A model generated the notes under the pieces. It was not told where the DNA came from. It ran no database searches and saw only the letters and a list, made by a program, of their open reading frames with translations. The translations under genes and the position numbers were made by a program. A stretch of DNA of 64,000 nt, from NCBI RefSeq assembly GCF_000239695.1, contig NZ_JH470338.1, positions 927,327 through 991,326 on the forward strand. Reading direction: 5' to 3'. Positions 40,870 through 50,167 of the stretch are shown here, piece after piece (the stretch's first letter is position 1; each line of letters begins with the position of its first letter). Source of the stretch: Actinomyces graevenitzii C83. GTDB lineage: Bacteria; Actinomycetota; Actinomycetes; Actinomycetales; Actinomycetaceae.

Positions 40870-42444
40870 TTAGGCTGATGCGTTGGTGGCTTCAGAGTCG
40901 ACGCCGACCTCAGTAGCGACGTCGGCAGCAGGCTTAGGGGCGCCGGCGGCTATAGCAGCGACGCTTGGGGCCGCTAACTCAGCGGGCGCACTAATAGCTC
41001 CGGGCCCAAACAGCAGCCAGATAACAATTCCTGAGGTTAGCGCGAAAGCCAGAGCCCCCACCATCCAGGTACTCATGGGGGTCAGCAAAGCATCTTGCCA
41101 CCACCAGCGCACATCAAAGTTGAGGTTTAAGAAGTGGCGTCCCCCCACCAGGCCGTGGGTGTAGCGGAAAATCAGTTTGTGCATGAACACCGCGTTGACG
41201 GCCACCATGCCAGCCCAGTACAGCGCCGCCTGTGAACGGGTCAGCAGCGGGCGTTTAATACCCAGGAACAACCAGGGCAGCAGCCAGGCAAACAGTAGCG
41301 GCTGAGCGTAGCGCGGCTGGTAGGCAAACATGTTGGGGAAAGCCGGCGGGGTAGCTACCAGCACCGAAATACCGACCATAGCTCCCAGGGTAATAATTGC
41401 CCCCATAGCCTTGCGCCAACCAATACGCTCAGCGCCCAGCATGACAATGAAGCCCACCAGCAAAATGGCGATCATGCCCGAGTAGCCGTCAGAAGGAATA
41501 TCCTTCCAGCCGGCCCCAGCCCACAGACCCCAAAAACCGGAGAAGAACTTAGCTAGGTGGGTTACGTTAAGTTCTATAGCTTCAAGCTTCTGCTGCGGGG
41601 AAACTGCCTCAGCGTGCCCCTCAGCGATAGTGGCAGAGCCTGAGGATAACATCAGATACACGCCAATTACGCTGGCCAAGGTGGCCACAGCCAGCTGTAC
41701 CTTGTGAGTGCGCCACTTAGCGCAGGCAACGCAGATAGCTAGCGCCACCACAAAGATATGGAAAGAGGCATCCGCCCGCGAGGTGTAGCACAGCAGCGCC
41801 CCCACGCAAGCCAAAGCCAGCAGGTACCAGCGCCGTCGTCCACTGGCATAAAGGGAGGCCAGCAACCCCGCGCTAAAGCCGGCCACGCCCGTAACGGACC
41901 AGCTAGAGGGGTTATTAGAAGTTATGAAATAGATGCCAATTGGCATCCAGGCCGCCCCCATTGCCAGCAGGTAAGCCCCGCGTAGCTTAGGCGGCGCCAG
42001 CAGGCCAATTGACCCCAGCAAAGCCAGCGCTATAACCATATTGGCGGTGCGTGAAGCTATAACCAGGCCCTGCACCCCCAGGGGCTTAAACATGTGGTGG
42101 AAATGGTAGTAGCCGTAAGGGTAGTTACCGTCGTCGTAACGCAGCGAGTAGCTAATACGCTTATCGGAGTAGCGGTTACACATAGCCTGCGAAATATCGA
42201 CATGGAAAGAAGAGCAGGTAGCACCGGGTAAAGCCTCGGGCACACCCACCCGCAGCTGGCCCTGCACTACCTTAGTAGCGCAGCTTTCAGTAACCGGGCG
42301 CGGACACCACATGGACACCAAGTGGTAGTCGTCGTCAGGGCTAGAGCCAGGCGCAGAGGCCACAACCCAGCTAAAGCCACTGACTAAAGCGAAGCAAAAA
42401 GCCAGCACCACCAATGCTGCTCGGGGTACACGCGGTAGCTTCAC
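40870..42444 (-). CDS. DUF2142-like multi-spanning membrane protein
   Basis: 524 residues. After an N-terminal helix comes SSPDDDYHL, an acidic motif in the first extracytoplasmic loop similar to the DUF2142 and GT-C glycosyltransferase catalytic acids. About ten more helices and a cytosolic or periplasmic Ala-rich low-complexity tail (about 490-524) follow. A GT-C transferase using the lipid-linked sugar made by the downstream GT2 is the best inference. The start is GTG at 42444, with AAAGG nine bases upstream. Confidence 0.74.
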   Translation of the reverse strand: MKLPRVPRAALVVLAFCFALVSGFSWVVASAPGSSPDDDYHLVSMWCPRPVTESCATKVVQGQLRVGVPEALPGATCSSFHVDISQAMCNRYSDKRISYSLRYDDGNYPYGYYHFHHMFKPLGVQGLVIASRTANMVIALALLGSIGLLAPPKLRGAYLLAMGAAWMPIGIYFITSNNPSSWSVTGVAGFSAGLLASLYASGRRRWYLLALACVGALLCYTSRADASFHIFVVALAICVACAKWRTHKVQLAVATLASVIGVYLMLSSGSATIAEGHAEAVSPQQKLEAIELNVTHLAKFFSGFWGLWAGAGWKDIPSDGYSGMIAILLVGFIVMLGAERIGWRKAMGAIITLGAMVGISVLVATPPAFPNMFAYQPRYAQPLLFAWLLPWLFLGIKRPLLTRSQAALYWAGMVAVNAVFMHKLIFRYTHGLVGGRHFLNLNFDVRWWWQDALLTPMSTWMVGALAFALTSGIVIWLLFGPGAISAPAELAAPSVAAIAAGAPKPAADVATEVGVDSEATNASA

Positions 42445-42470
42445 GAGGCTGCACCTTTCATATATAAACT

Positions 42471-42504
42471 TAACCCTGGACCTAAATTAACAGGTCCAGG
42501 GTTA
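42471..42504 (-). terminator. Terminator after the rmlCD fusion
   Basis: 13-bp perfect stem (TAACCCTGGACCT / AGGTCCAGGGTTA) with an 8-nt loop, followed on the minus strand by AGTTTATAT. It separates the rmlCD gene from the downstream DUF2142-GT2-DUF2304 operon. Confidence 0.75.
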
Positions 42505-42512
42505 GTTAATGC

Positions 42513-43922
42513 TTAGGAACGCAGGGTTTGCACGTATGTTTCTAGCAACTGCATGGAATCAGAAGGCTTAAAGCCAATGGCCTCAATCTTGCTCAGATCC
42601 ATGGTGGATACCAGCGGGCGGGGAGCTACCTGCTTACCAGCAAAGTACTCGGCGGTGCTGATGGGAGTTACGTCAGCGGGATCATGACCGGTTAGCTCAT
42701 AAACACGCTTAGCTACCTGCGCCCAAGACACTACTTCGCCGCCACCGGTGAGGTTGTAGGTGCCGTAGGGGGCCTGCTGACCCAGCAGGTAGATAATGCC
42801 GCTGGCCAGATCACTGGTGAAGGTTAGGCGCCCCACCTGGTCATCAACCACGGACGGCTTAACGCCGCGCTCAGCTAGGCCAGCCATAGTGCGGATGAAG
42901 TTCTTGCCGTCACCCACCACCCAGCTGGTGCGTACCAGGTAGTGCTTGGGAGCGGCGCTGACGGCGGCGTCACCACCAGCCTTGGACTGGGCGTATACAC
43001 CTAGCGGGCTGGGCGGCTCAGTTTCAGTGTGAGCCTGGGCGGTGCCGTCAAAAACATACTCGGTGGAGATGTGCACCAGGGTGAAGCCGTGCTTGGCGGC
43101 GGCGCGGGCCAGGTTAGCCGGGCCAGTGGCGTTAGCCTTCCAAGCCAGCGGGCGGCCCTGGGCAGTTTCGGCGCCATCCACGTCAGTCCAGGCGGCGGCG
43201 TTGATCACCACGTCGTAGGCGGAGAAATCAAAAGCCTCCATGGCCTCAGTGTCAGAAATGTCTACCTCAGGTAGATCCACCCCCGTGACCTGGTAGCCGG
43301 CCTGGGGTAGCTGACGCATCAGCTCGCGGCCCAGCTGACCGTGGGCGCCGGTTACCAGCGCACGCTTGACTGCCGGCGGGAAGGGGGTCACTGCTTCTAG
43401 GCGCGGGTGAGCCAGGTCTTTGTCAGACAGGATGGCTTTATCCAGGCTGATGGGCCAGTCAATAGCCACAGTTTCATCAGCTAGGTTCAAGAAAGTGTAT
43501 TCGGCATCCGGCGACCAGTGGTCGTTGACCAGGTAAGTGTAGGCCGTGTTGGGCTCTAGGGTCTGGTAGGAGTTACCCACCCCGCGCGGCACATAGACGG
43601 CCACACCCGGCTCAATGATGGTGGTGTAGACCTGGCCGAAGCTAGGACCTTCACGCAAATCCACCCAGGCACCAAAAACCTTACCGGTGGCTACCGAAAC
43701 GTACTTGTCCCAGGGCTCGGCGTGAATACCGCGGGTAACACCCACCTCATCGTTAAATGAGATGTTGTTTTGCACCGGGCCAAAATCGGGCAGACCCAGC
43801 GCCACCATCTTTTCACGCTGCCAGTTTTCCTTGAACCAACCGCGGTTGTCTCCATGGACAGGCAAAGTCAGGCGTAGGAATCCGGGGATAGGAGTAGATT
43901 CAACGGTTAACTGATCGGGCAT
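42513..43922 (-). CDS. RmlC-RmlD fusion: dTDP-4-keto-6-deoxyglucose epimerase and dTDP-4-dehydrorhamnose reductase
   Basis: 469 residues joining the last two steps of dTDP-L-rhamnose synthesis. The N-terminal cupin (about 1-180) has GDNRGWFKENW, the catalytic-His region VTRGIHAEPWDKY and the YLVNDHWSPDAEY Tyr. The C-terminal SDR (about 187-469) has GAHGQLGRELM for NADPH and YAQSKAGGD with the catalytic Tyr and Lys. Such fusions are common in Actinobacteria. With rmlA and rmlB also in the window, the pathway is complete. A terminator follows. Confidence 0.93.
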   Translation of the reverse strand: MPDQLTVESTPIPGFLRLTLPVHGDNRGWFKENWQREKMVALGLPDFGPVQNNISFNDEVGVTRGIHAEPWDKYVSVATGKVFGAWVDLREGPSFGQVYTTIIEPGVAVYVPRGVGNSYQTLEPNTAYTYLVNDHWSPDAEYTFLNLADETVAIDWPISLDKAILSDKDLAHPRLEAVTPFPPAVKRALVTGAHGQLGRELMRQLPQAGYQVTGVDLPEVDISDTEAMEAFDFSAYDVVINAAAWTDVDGAETAQGRPLAWKANATGPANLARAAAKHGFTLVHISTEYVFDGTAQAHTETEPPSPLGVYAQSKAGGDAAVSAAPKHYLVRTSWVVGDGKNFIRTMAGLAERGVKPSVVDDQVGRLTFTSDLASGIIYLLGQQAPYGTYNLTGGGEVVSWAQVAKRVYELTGHDPADVTPISTAEYFAGKQVAPRPLVSTMDLSKIEAIGFKPSDSMQLLETYVQTLRS

Positions 43923-44003
43923 TACTTTTCCGTTCTCAAACTGACGCGGCCTAATAATAGGTTAGCCGCTACCGTGACTTTATGCTTTAAAAAGCTAGAA
44001 ATA

Positions 44004-46655
44004 TTACACATAGAAGCGCTCGAAGATAACCCCCAGCCCCGCTAAGTTCAGCGCCATGACTGCGGCGAAAACCGCTAAGGCCACGGCTGGCACTAGTTTA
44101 TCTAGCCACGCGCCACGCACTGGACGCCAGGGATTATTTTGTAGGCTTTGCACTGCTGCCTGGGTTAACAGGGCAGGCAGAGCGTATAGCCCTGCCACGG
44201 CAGGCAGGATATAGCGGCCTTGGAGCAGGTCGTCGTGTCCAGCCATGATGGAGTAGATAAAGCCCAGCAGGTTAATAGCTACCAGGTAGCCTACGGTTAA
44301 CGCCAGGCACCACCAAATCCAGGTGGCGGTTTGGTTGCGTATAGCTCCCAGCTGTCGGCCTGCGTGCTTTTTGGCGACGACGGCGCCCTCCTCTGAGCTC
44401 TGAGCAGTGTCCGTAGCCGCAACGTCACCACTTACCCCAGCAGCGTCGTCGGCCTTTACCGCCAGGGGACGCAAGCGGTTAAGCACCAGCCGCACACAGC
44501 GCTGGGCCACCCAGAGCAAGCAGACAAGCACAAACAACGTCATAATTTGAGCCAGCCAGTTATAGATACGTGTTGGGTAGAACACATCCAGCCAGCCAAA
44601 GTTACCGAAGAACTGCTTAATCCAGCGGGCTTTAAACAGGGCGTAGTCATCTGCGCTCTGGTCATTCCAGAACAGCTGCCACTGCTCCCACAAGCTACGC
44701 TGACGCACAGCCCCCATAGCTAGGCCTCCCCCGGCGTTTACCAGGTTCACCTGTGGGCGCGGGGCGGCAATCACTGAACCAAAACCCACTATGACGCGAT
44801 AGATAGGCCACCAGATATACACGGCAATGAACCCGCCGCCGCTAAGCAAGCCGCCTTTAAGAGCTAGCTTGAAGCTACGAGCACGCACCGCCACCACAAT
44901 GAGCGCCAAAGCCACCATGGCCGCAATCAAAATGCCTTGCGGTTTAGCCATAGCAATACCGGTAGCCACACCTGCACCAGCTAGCCAACGCAGGGGGCGC
45001 TGCGCATTTAGGGCACGGGTAGCTAAAGCCAGGGCCCAGATACTGGCGCTAATCACCAAAATGTCGTTGTTAATAATGGCGCTTTGGTGGGCCATCATCG
45101 GGTGAGCTAGCGCCGACAAAGACACGAGCGTGGCCACCAAAGCCCGGCGCGGGAACAGCTGGCGGGCAAAGTAAGCCATGCCCAGTGCCCCCACTACCGC
45201 TAAAGCCACCGATAGTAGGCGCACATCGTAGTACTGGCTTAGACCCGTGTGCGGTGAAAGCTTATAAACCAGCGCCCCGGCCAGGTAATAGCCGGGCGGG
45301 TACTGGGTTACTTGCGGCCGTACCAGCGCCCGCTCAGGCAGCTGATTCAGCTGGCTATTTAGCGAGGAAATCTGGCTGTAGTCAAAACGGTCTGTGCCCC
45401 AGGCATAAAACAGGTTGGAGGCTTCATAGACGTGTACTAGCTGCGGAGAGTAGTTAGCTTTCCCCTGAGTTAGGCCACTGTCAGGGCCATTGTGGGTAGC
45501 TAAATACTGGATGTAGGACACATGCTGGTACTCGTCCATCCCGTTGAAGATAGGGATAACTGCCGCCCACACTAGCGCCTGGAACAGGGTAAAAGCCCCC
45601 ACCAGCGCCACAGTCCACCGCGAGCGCCGCACCGCTAGGACGGCGGCTGCCACGGCGCTGACCGCTGTGGCCGCAAACCAAATCACTAACGCGGGGGTGC
45701 TGACCCACCAGGGTCCTAGCGCTTGGGAGCGTTGCAGGCCGCGCTGTAAAGTGCCCCACCAGCCGGCGTCTGAATAGATAGGTAGTAGGCCGGTGGTGGT
45801 GATTTCTCCGGTGCCGCGTAGGTTTTCTTCGCGCCCGGCTAGTTCTTGGTTGTTGAGAGTGGCCCCGCCGGCTTTAAGTACCTGTTCACCGGTTTTGACC
45901 TGGTAGTTGGGCTGGTTGTCTACGTGGCGTTTGCGTTTTTCGTTGGGGCGGTCGGGGTCTGTAGCTGAGACCGGGTTGTAGTAGCGGGTGACTACCACGG
46001 TGGGTTTGTCAGCTTTAACGCTGAGCGACACTTGGTAGGTTTTGCCTTTGGAGTTGGCGATGGGTTTAAAACCCATAATTTTGGTGCCTGACTCATTAAC
46101 CATGGCTTGAGCGCATGGCAAGCTTTGACTGGCTACTTGCGTGGTGGTCGGGCTGGGGGTGGCTGCGGAGTTTTGGCTAGCCGCGTTTTGGCTAGCCGTG
46201 CTTGGGGCAGCGACGTTTGGGGCCGACGCCGCCGCCTGCGCTTGGACGTTACCTTGCGCTTGGGTGCTGCCTTGCGCTTGGGATTTACTCGGCGGGGGCA
46301 GCAAAGCTTGGGTGCCGGGGAGAGGGTGGACTTCACTCAGGCGCAGCTCTAGGCGGCAGCTAGAGTCCATAATGCCCAGTTTGAACTGGCCTTGTAGGCC
46401 GTCTAAACCGTTTTCGGCGGCAGTAAAGCGCTGTTGAATGGTGTCACCGTTTTTGACTGACACAAAACCACCCGAAAGCGAGTCACGCAGTAACTGTTGC
46501 TTATCGGATAGGTGCCCGCCTTTGACGGGAATAATTAGCACCGCTGCCGCGAAAGCTGCCGCCAGCGCTGCTACTACCGCCAAGGCGGTTAGAAAAGCAG
46601 TGTTTTGTCGCAGTTTTGCCAGCATTTTAGGATTTAGCTGCAGCGGCATACTCAT
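44004..46655 (-). CDS. Large DUF2142 family membrane protein
   Basis: 883 residues. One N-terminal helix is followed by an extracytoplasmic domain (about 45-310) that includes a Gln/Ala/Ser/Thr low-complexity stretch (~125-180). About ten more helices follow, with the DUF2142 motif IPIFNGMDEYQHVSYIQYL, an acidic-His motif reminiscent of GT-C enzymes. An Ala/Asp-rich cytoplasmic loop interrupts the helices near 750-785. A glycosyltransferase of the rhamnan or wall glycan is inferred. The gene overlaps the preceding glycosyltransferase by about 29 bases. The ATG at 46649 has AAGG nine bases upstream and may be preferred. Confidence 0.78.
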   Translation of the reverse strand: MSMPLQLNPKMLAKLRQNTAFLTALAVVAALAAAFAAAVLIIPVKGGHLSDKQQLLRDSLSGGFVSVKNGDTIQQRFTAAENGLDGLQGQFKLGIMDSSCRLELRLSEVHPLPGTQALLPPPSKSQAQGSTQAQGNVQAQAAASAPNVAAPSTASQNAASQNSAATPSPTTTQVASQSLPCAQAMVNESGTKIMGFKPIANSKGKTYQVSLSVKADKPTVVVTRYYNPVSATDPDRPNEKRKRHVDNQPNYQVKTGEQVLKAGGATLNNQELAGREENLRGTGEITTTGLLPIYSDAGWWGTLQRGLQRSQALGPWWVSTPALVIWFAATAVSAVAAAVLAVRRSRWTVALVGAFTLFQALVWAAVIPIFNGMDEYQHVSYIQYLATHNGPDSGLTQGKANYSPQLVHVYEASNLFYAWGTDRFDYSQISSLNSQLNQLPERALVRPQVTQYPPGYYLAGALVYKLSPHTGLSQYYDVRLLSVALAVVGALGMAYFARQLFPRRALVATLVSLSALAHPMMAHQSAIINNDILVISASIWALALATRALNAQRPLRWLAGAGVATGIAMAKPQGILIAAMVALALIVVAVRARSFKLALKGGLLSGGGFIAVYIWWPIYRVIVGFGSVIAAPRPQVNLVNAGGGLAMGAVRQRSLWEQWQLFWNDQSADDYALFKARWIKQFFGNFGWLDVFYPTRIYNWLAQIMTLFVLVCLLWVAQRCVRLVLNRLRPLAVKADDAAGVSGDVAATDTAQSSEEGAVVAKKHAGRQLGAIRNQTATWIWWCLALTVGYLVAINLLGFIYSIMAGHDDLLQGRYILPAVAGLYALPALLTQAAVQSLQNNPWRPVRGAWLDKLVPAVALAVFAAVMALNLAGLGVIFERFYV

Positions 46656-47763
46656 AGGCCTTAATGTGTTCTACCGCCGCGCGCTGCCAGGTAAATTCGC
46701 TGGCGCGCTTTTGGGCGGCTACCCCTAGCTGCTGGCGTAGCGTGGCGTCAGCGCTAAGTGAGCTTAGAGCCTCGGCGATAGAGTCGACGTCGGGCTCACA
46801 GTAAGCTACGGCGTCGCCACCCACCTCAGGCAAAGACAGCTCCCGGGTGGTTAGCACGGCCGCGCCGCAAGCCATGGCTTCTAGCACCGGTAGGCCAAAG
46901 CCTTCGCCCACACTGGGGTAGGCCAAAACTTGGCAGCCGGAGAGGAAACCGGGTAGATCCTCTAGCGGCAGGTAGCCCGGGCGCAGCACGCGCATGTGGC
47001 TGGGCACGCCCGCTAGGGCCGGCTCGATTTCTTCATCCCAGCCTTTACCGCCCGCTAGCACCAGGGCCGGCGGGTTGGGCTGTTGACTAAAGGCTTGCAC
47101 CCAGGCGCGTACCAGTGCGGGCACATTCTTGCGCGGCTCTAGTGTGCCCAGGAAACCAATGTAGGGCTGGCCGGCTAGGCCTAGGGAGGCGGCTACGCGC
47201 TCGCGTTCAGCATCTGAGACCGGGTAGAAACGCTTGGTGTCTACCCCGTGGTAGGCCACGAAGTAGTTTTCGGGGCTACCCCCGGCGTATTTGATGGATT
47301 CGTCGCGGGTGGCAATGGAGGGCACAATCAGCGCGTCGGCGTGGTTGGAGGCGCGGGTGATGGCGGCGGTGAAGTACCGCTGCTTTAGCGGCGAGTGGGC
47401 CTGGGGGTGGGAGAAGAACGTGGCGTCATGCAAGGTTACGGCCACGCCCACATTGGGTAGCGCCATGCGCGTGGGGTAGGAGTAGTGGGGGCAGTGCAGT
47501 ACATCTGGGCGCCATTTACGTACCAGGGCCGGTAGGCCGGTCTGTTCCCAAGCCATGCGCACTGGGCGGCGTTCAAGCAGGTGTGGCACGGTGATGATGT
47601 GAGCACGCGGGGCGCGGGCGGCGAAATGCTCGGCGTCGCGGCTTTGCACCGCCAAAGCCAAGTTAACGCCTTGGGATACCAAACATGGCACCAAATCATC
47701 TACATAACGTCCCACGCCGCCCAAATTTGCAGGGATGGCCGTGGCATCTAGCAGCACCTTCAT
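46627..47763 (-). CDS. Family-4 glycosyltransferase (mannosyl/rhamnosyl-type)
   Basis: 378 residues, GT-B. KVLLDATAIPANLGGVGRYVDDLV at the N-terminus, FLGTLEPRKNVPALVRAW and SVGEGFGLPVLEAMACGAAV (Ex7E donor motif) mark it as a GT4 of the kind used for rhamnan and O-antigen chains. I take the ATG at 47763. The frame stays open 25 codons further into the divergent gene's start region, which is unlikely to be used. It shares an operon with DUF2142 downstream and is divergent from the next GT4. Confidence 0.86.
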   Translation of the reverse strand: MKVLLDATAIPANLGGVGRYVDDLVPCLVSQGVNLALAVQSRDAEHFAARAPRAHIITVPHLLERRPVRMAWEQTGLPALVRKWRPDVLHCPHYSYPTRMALPNVGVAVTLHDATFFSHPQAHSPLKQRYFTAAITRASNHADALIVPSIATRDESIKYAGGSPENYFVAYHGVDTKRFYPVSDAERERVAASLGLAGQPYIGFLGTLEPRKNVPALVRAWVQAFSQQPNPPALVLAGGKGWDEEIEPALAGVPSHMRVLRPGYLPLEDLPGFLSGCQVLAYPSVGEGFGLPVLEAMACGAAVLTTRELSLPEVGGDAVAYCEPDVDSIAEALSSLSADATLRQQLGVAAQKRASEFTWQRAAVEHIKAYEYAAAAKS

Positions 47764-47806
47764 GTCACTAGCATAAAGGTAAAGGCCTGGGCGGTAGTCT
47801 TGGCAC

Positions 47807-49012
47807 ATGCGATTGTCGTTTGCTTCCGCCCCCGCCACTGAGTCTTCAACCGCTAAAGACGCCGTTCAAGGCGATTTTCAGGCGCCTAATGATGTGCGCG
47901 TGGCCATGGTGGTAGAGCAAATGTGGCAGCCGGTACCTGGTGGTTCTGGCACTTATATCACTAACCTGGCCCACAGCCTGCGCGCCCAGGGGGTGAAGGT
48001 TGCCGGTATTGCCGCCCGCCGTAGCCATAATGATCCGGGCGCCAGCGCGGTGGGTTTGGAGACTATGCCGGTGCGTTACGCGAATTTGCCACGCCCGGCC
48101 CTGTATGAGGCCTGGAACCGTTTGCACTCTCCCCTGGCTGAGTCCATTTTGCCGGCTTCTGACCTGGTTCACGCCACTACCTGGGCTATTCCCCCCACCC
48201 GTAAGCCGCTCGTGGTAACCGTGCATGACCTGGCGTTTTTGCGTAACCCGGAGCATTTCACTAAGCGCGGTAACAGCTATTTCCGTAAGTCTTTACAGCG
48301 CACCATTAATGAGGCCCAGGCAGTGATTGTGCCCTCCCAGGCCACCGCCGATGACTGCTATGAGGCCGGGATTAACTCTGAGCGCGTGCATGTGATTCCT
48401 CACGGCGTTAGTGTTCAGGAGGTAAGCGCCTCCCAGATTGATCTTTTCCGCACTGCCTATGGGCTTTCGCGCCCCTATGTATTGTGGACTGGCACCCGTG
48501 AGCCGCGTAAAAACCTGCCCGGCTTGCTGCATGCTTTTTCCCGTATTGCCGGCGAGTTCCCGCAGTTGGATCTGGTTTTGGTGGGCCCCAGCGGGTGGGG
48601 CGACGACGCCGTGGAACGCCAGTTGATTCAGGCTATCGGCACTTCCCGCGTGCACGTGCTCGGACACCTGGCCCAAGACACTTTGCAGCAAGCCTATGCG
48701 GGGGCGCGTGCCTTTGTGTTCCCCTCCTATTGGGAAGGTTTTGGCTTGCCGGTGCTTGAGGCTATGGCCCATTCAGTGCCGGTGGTGACTTCACTGGGTA
48801 CTTCCACCGCTGAGGTGGCCGGAGATTGCGGAATTTTGGTGGAGCCTAGCGACCCCGACCAGATTGCTGCCGGGCTGCGCCGGGTACTTGGCCGTGAGCA
48901 TGACCATTTTGCTTTGGCTGGCTATGAGCGCGCCCAAACCATGACTTGGAAGGCTTGTGCTAAGGCGCATCTGCGCGTCTACCAGCAGGTTATGGAGCAG
49001 GCCCAAAAGTGA
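47807..49012 (+). CDS. Family-4 glycosyltransferase
   Basis: 401 residues, GT-B. VRVAMVVEQMWQPVPGGSGT begins the fold at residue ~30, TREPRKNLPGLLHAF and PSYWEGFGLPVLEAMAHSVPVV carry the donor-binding motif. The first ~28 residues are a polar extension, and a GTG within DVRVAMVV (about 47894) could be the true start. It is followed by a GT2 with GTGA overlap, and paralogous in layout to the divergent GT4. Donor unknown; dTDP-rhamnose or GDP-mannose are reasonable guesses. Confidence 0.85.
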   Translation: MRLSFASAPATESSTAKDAVQGDFQAPNDVRVAMVVEQMWQPVPGGSGTYITNLAHSLRAQGVKVAGIAARRSHNDPGASAVGLETMPVRYANLPRPALYEAWNRLHSPLAESILPASDLVHATTWAIPPTRKPLVVTVHDLAFLRNPEHFTKRGNSYFRKSLQRTINEAQAVIVPSQATADDCYEAGINSERVHVIPHGVSVQEVSASQIDLFRTAYGLSRPYVLWTGTREPRKNLPGLLHAFSRIAGEFPQLDLVLVGPSGWGDDAVERQLIQAIGTSRVHVLGHLAQDTLQQAYAGARAFVFPSYWEGFGLPVLEAMAHSVPVVTSLGTSTAEVAGDCGILVEPSDPDQIAAGLRRVLGREHDHFALAGYERAQTMTWKACAKAHLRVYQQVMEQAQK

Positions 49013-50142
49013 GTCAGCAGCGTAAAAGTGTGCGGGTAGTAATCGTTAACTGGCGTACCCCGCTGTTAACTGAGCGTGCTGCCCGCTCCCTGTGGCCCCA
49101 GCTGCGAGCTGGTGATGAGCTGGTGGTGGTGGATAATGCCTCTGCCAGCGCCGATCCGCACGATAATTCCCTGGACCACCTGCGCCGTCTAGGGGCGCAG
49201 CTGGGTAGCGCCGGACCGGCCCGCTTTGGCCTGGTGCAAGCTAGACGCAACGGTGGTTTTGGCTATGGGGTTAACTTGGGGGCACGTAACCTGCGCCAGG
49301 ACGCCTTGGTGCTGCTAAACAGTGACGCCTACGCACTGGAGGGTTTTGTTGACGCCCTGACCGCCCCGCTGGGTCACGATCTGGTGGAGGCCACTACTGC
49401 CCGCCTGCTTTTGGAGGGTAGGTGGCGTCTTGTTGACGACGGTGCCGAGCCAGCCAGCCCGCAGCCCCCTGGCGCCGTCGAGCCCGCCAGCCCACAATCT
49501 TCCAGCCCACAGTCCCCCGGCGCCGTCGGCCCTAACTCCCCCGGCGTCGAAGCGCAAACCGAGCCCACCACTGGCGCCACCCACAGCACCGGCTCAGCCC
49601 AGCTGCGGGGTCTAGATGGCGGCATCTGGGTTAGCGACCCAAGCGGCGTGGAGCTAATCAACTCCACCGGCAACGTAGTAGATGCCTGCGGTAACGGCCA
49701 TGACCGCTCCTGGCTGGCCCCAGCCAAGCAGGAACATGACAGCCCTGAAGTGTTTGGTATCTGCGGCGGGGCCTGCGCGATTAGTGCCCGCGCCTGGCGT
49801 CAACTGGGTGGGATGCGTCAAGACCTGTTCATGTACTACGAGGACACCGATTTTTCCTACCGCCTACGCCGCGCCGGCTACCGCGTGCAATACGTACGCC
49901 AAGCCCAAGCCCGCCACGCCCACGCGGCTTCATCCGATTCGGCCTCAGCGGCTTTTACCACCTGGAACACCCGCAACCGTCTGCGCGTAGCCACCCGCTA
50001 TGCCCCGGCCTCGGTGGCGGCTCGGGCCCTGGTTAATACCGGTGGGCGTATGCTTTTAGGCCCCCAGCGCCAGGCTCGCGCCCAGGGCTTAGTTCAGGCC
50101 CTAGCCCACGCCCCGCAAGATCTGTACGCACGTATCGGCTAG
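49009..50142 (+). CDS. Family-2 glycosyltransferase with Pro/Ser-rich insertion
   Basis: 377 residues, GT-A. VVIVNWRTPLLTERAARSL, VVVDNASASADP and FMYYEDTDFSYRLRRAGY are typical of WbbL/rhamnosyltransferase-like enzymes. A ~50-residue Pro/Ser/Gly/Ala-rich insertion (about nt 49445-49595, with repeated CCCCCGGCG units) sits between two conserved blocks of the catalytic domain. Start GTG overlaps the upstream TGA (GTGA). It could be the rhamnosyl transferase acting early on the lipid-linked primer, though the acceptor is not determinable from sequence. Confidence 0.84.
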   Translation: MSQQRKSVRVVIVNWRTPLLTERAARSLWPQLRAGDELVVVDNASASADPHDNSLDHLRRLGAQLGSAGPARFGLVQARRNGGFGYGVNLGARNLRQDALVLLNSDAYALEGFVDALTAPLGHDLVEATTARLLLEGRWRLVDDGAEPASPQPPGAVEPASPQSSSPQSPGAVGPNSPGVEAQTEPTTGATHSTGSAQLRGLDGGIWVSDPSGVELINSTGNVVDACGNGHDRSWLAPAKQEHDSPEVFGICGGACAISARAWRQLGGMRQDLFMYYEDTDFSYRLRRAGYRVQYVRQAQARHAHAASSDSASAAFTTWNTRNRLRVATRYAPASVAARALVNTGGRMLLGPQRQARAQGLVQALAHAPQDLYARIG

Positions 50143-50167
50143 TTTTAGCTAGTTTTAGGAGAAAACC

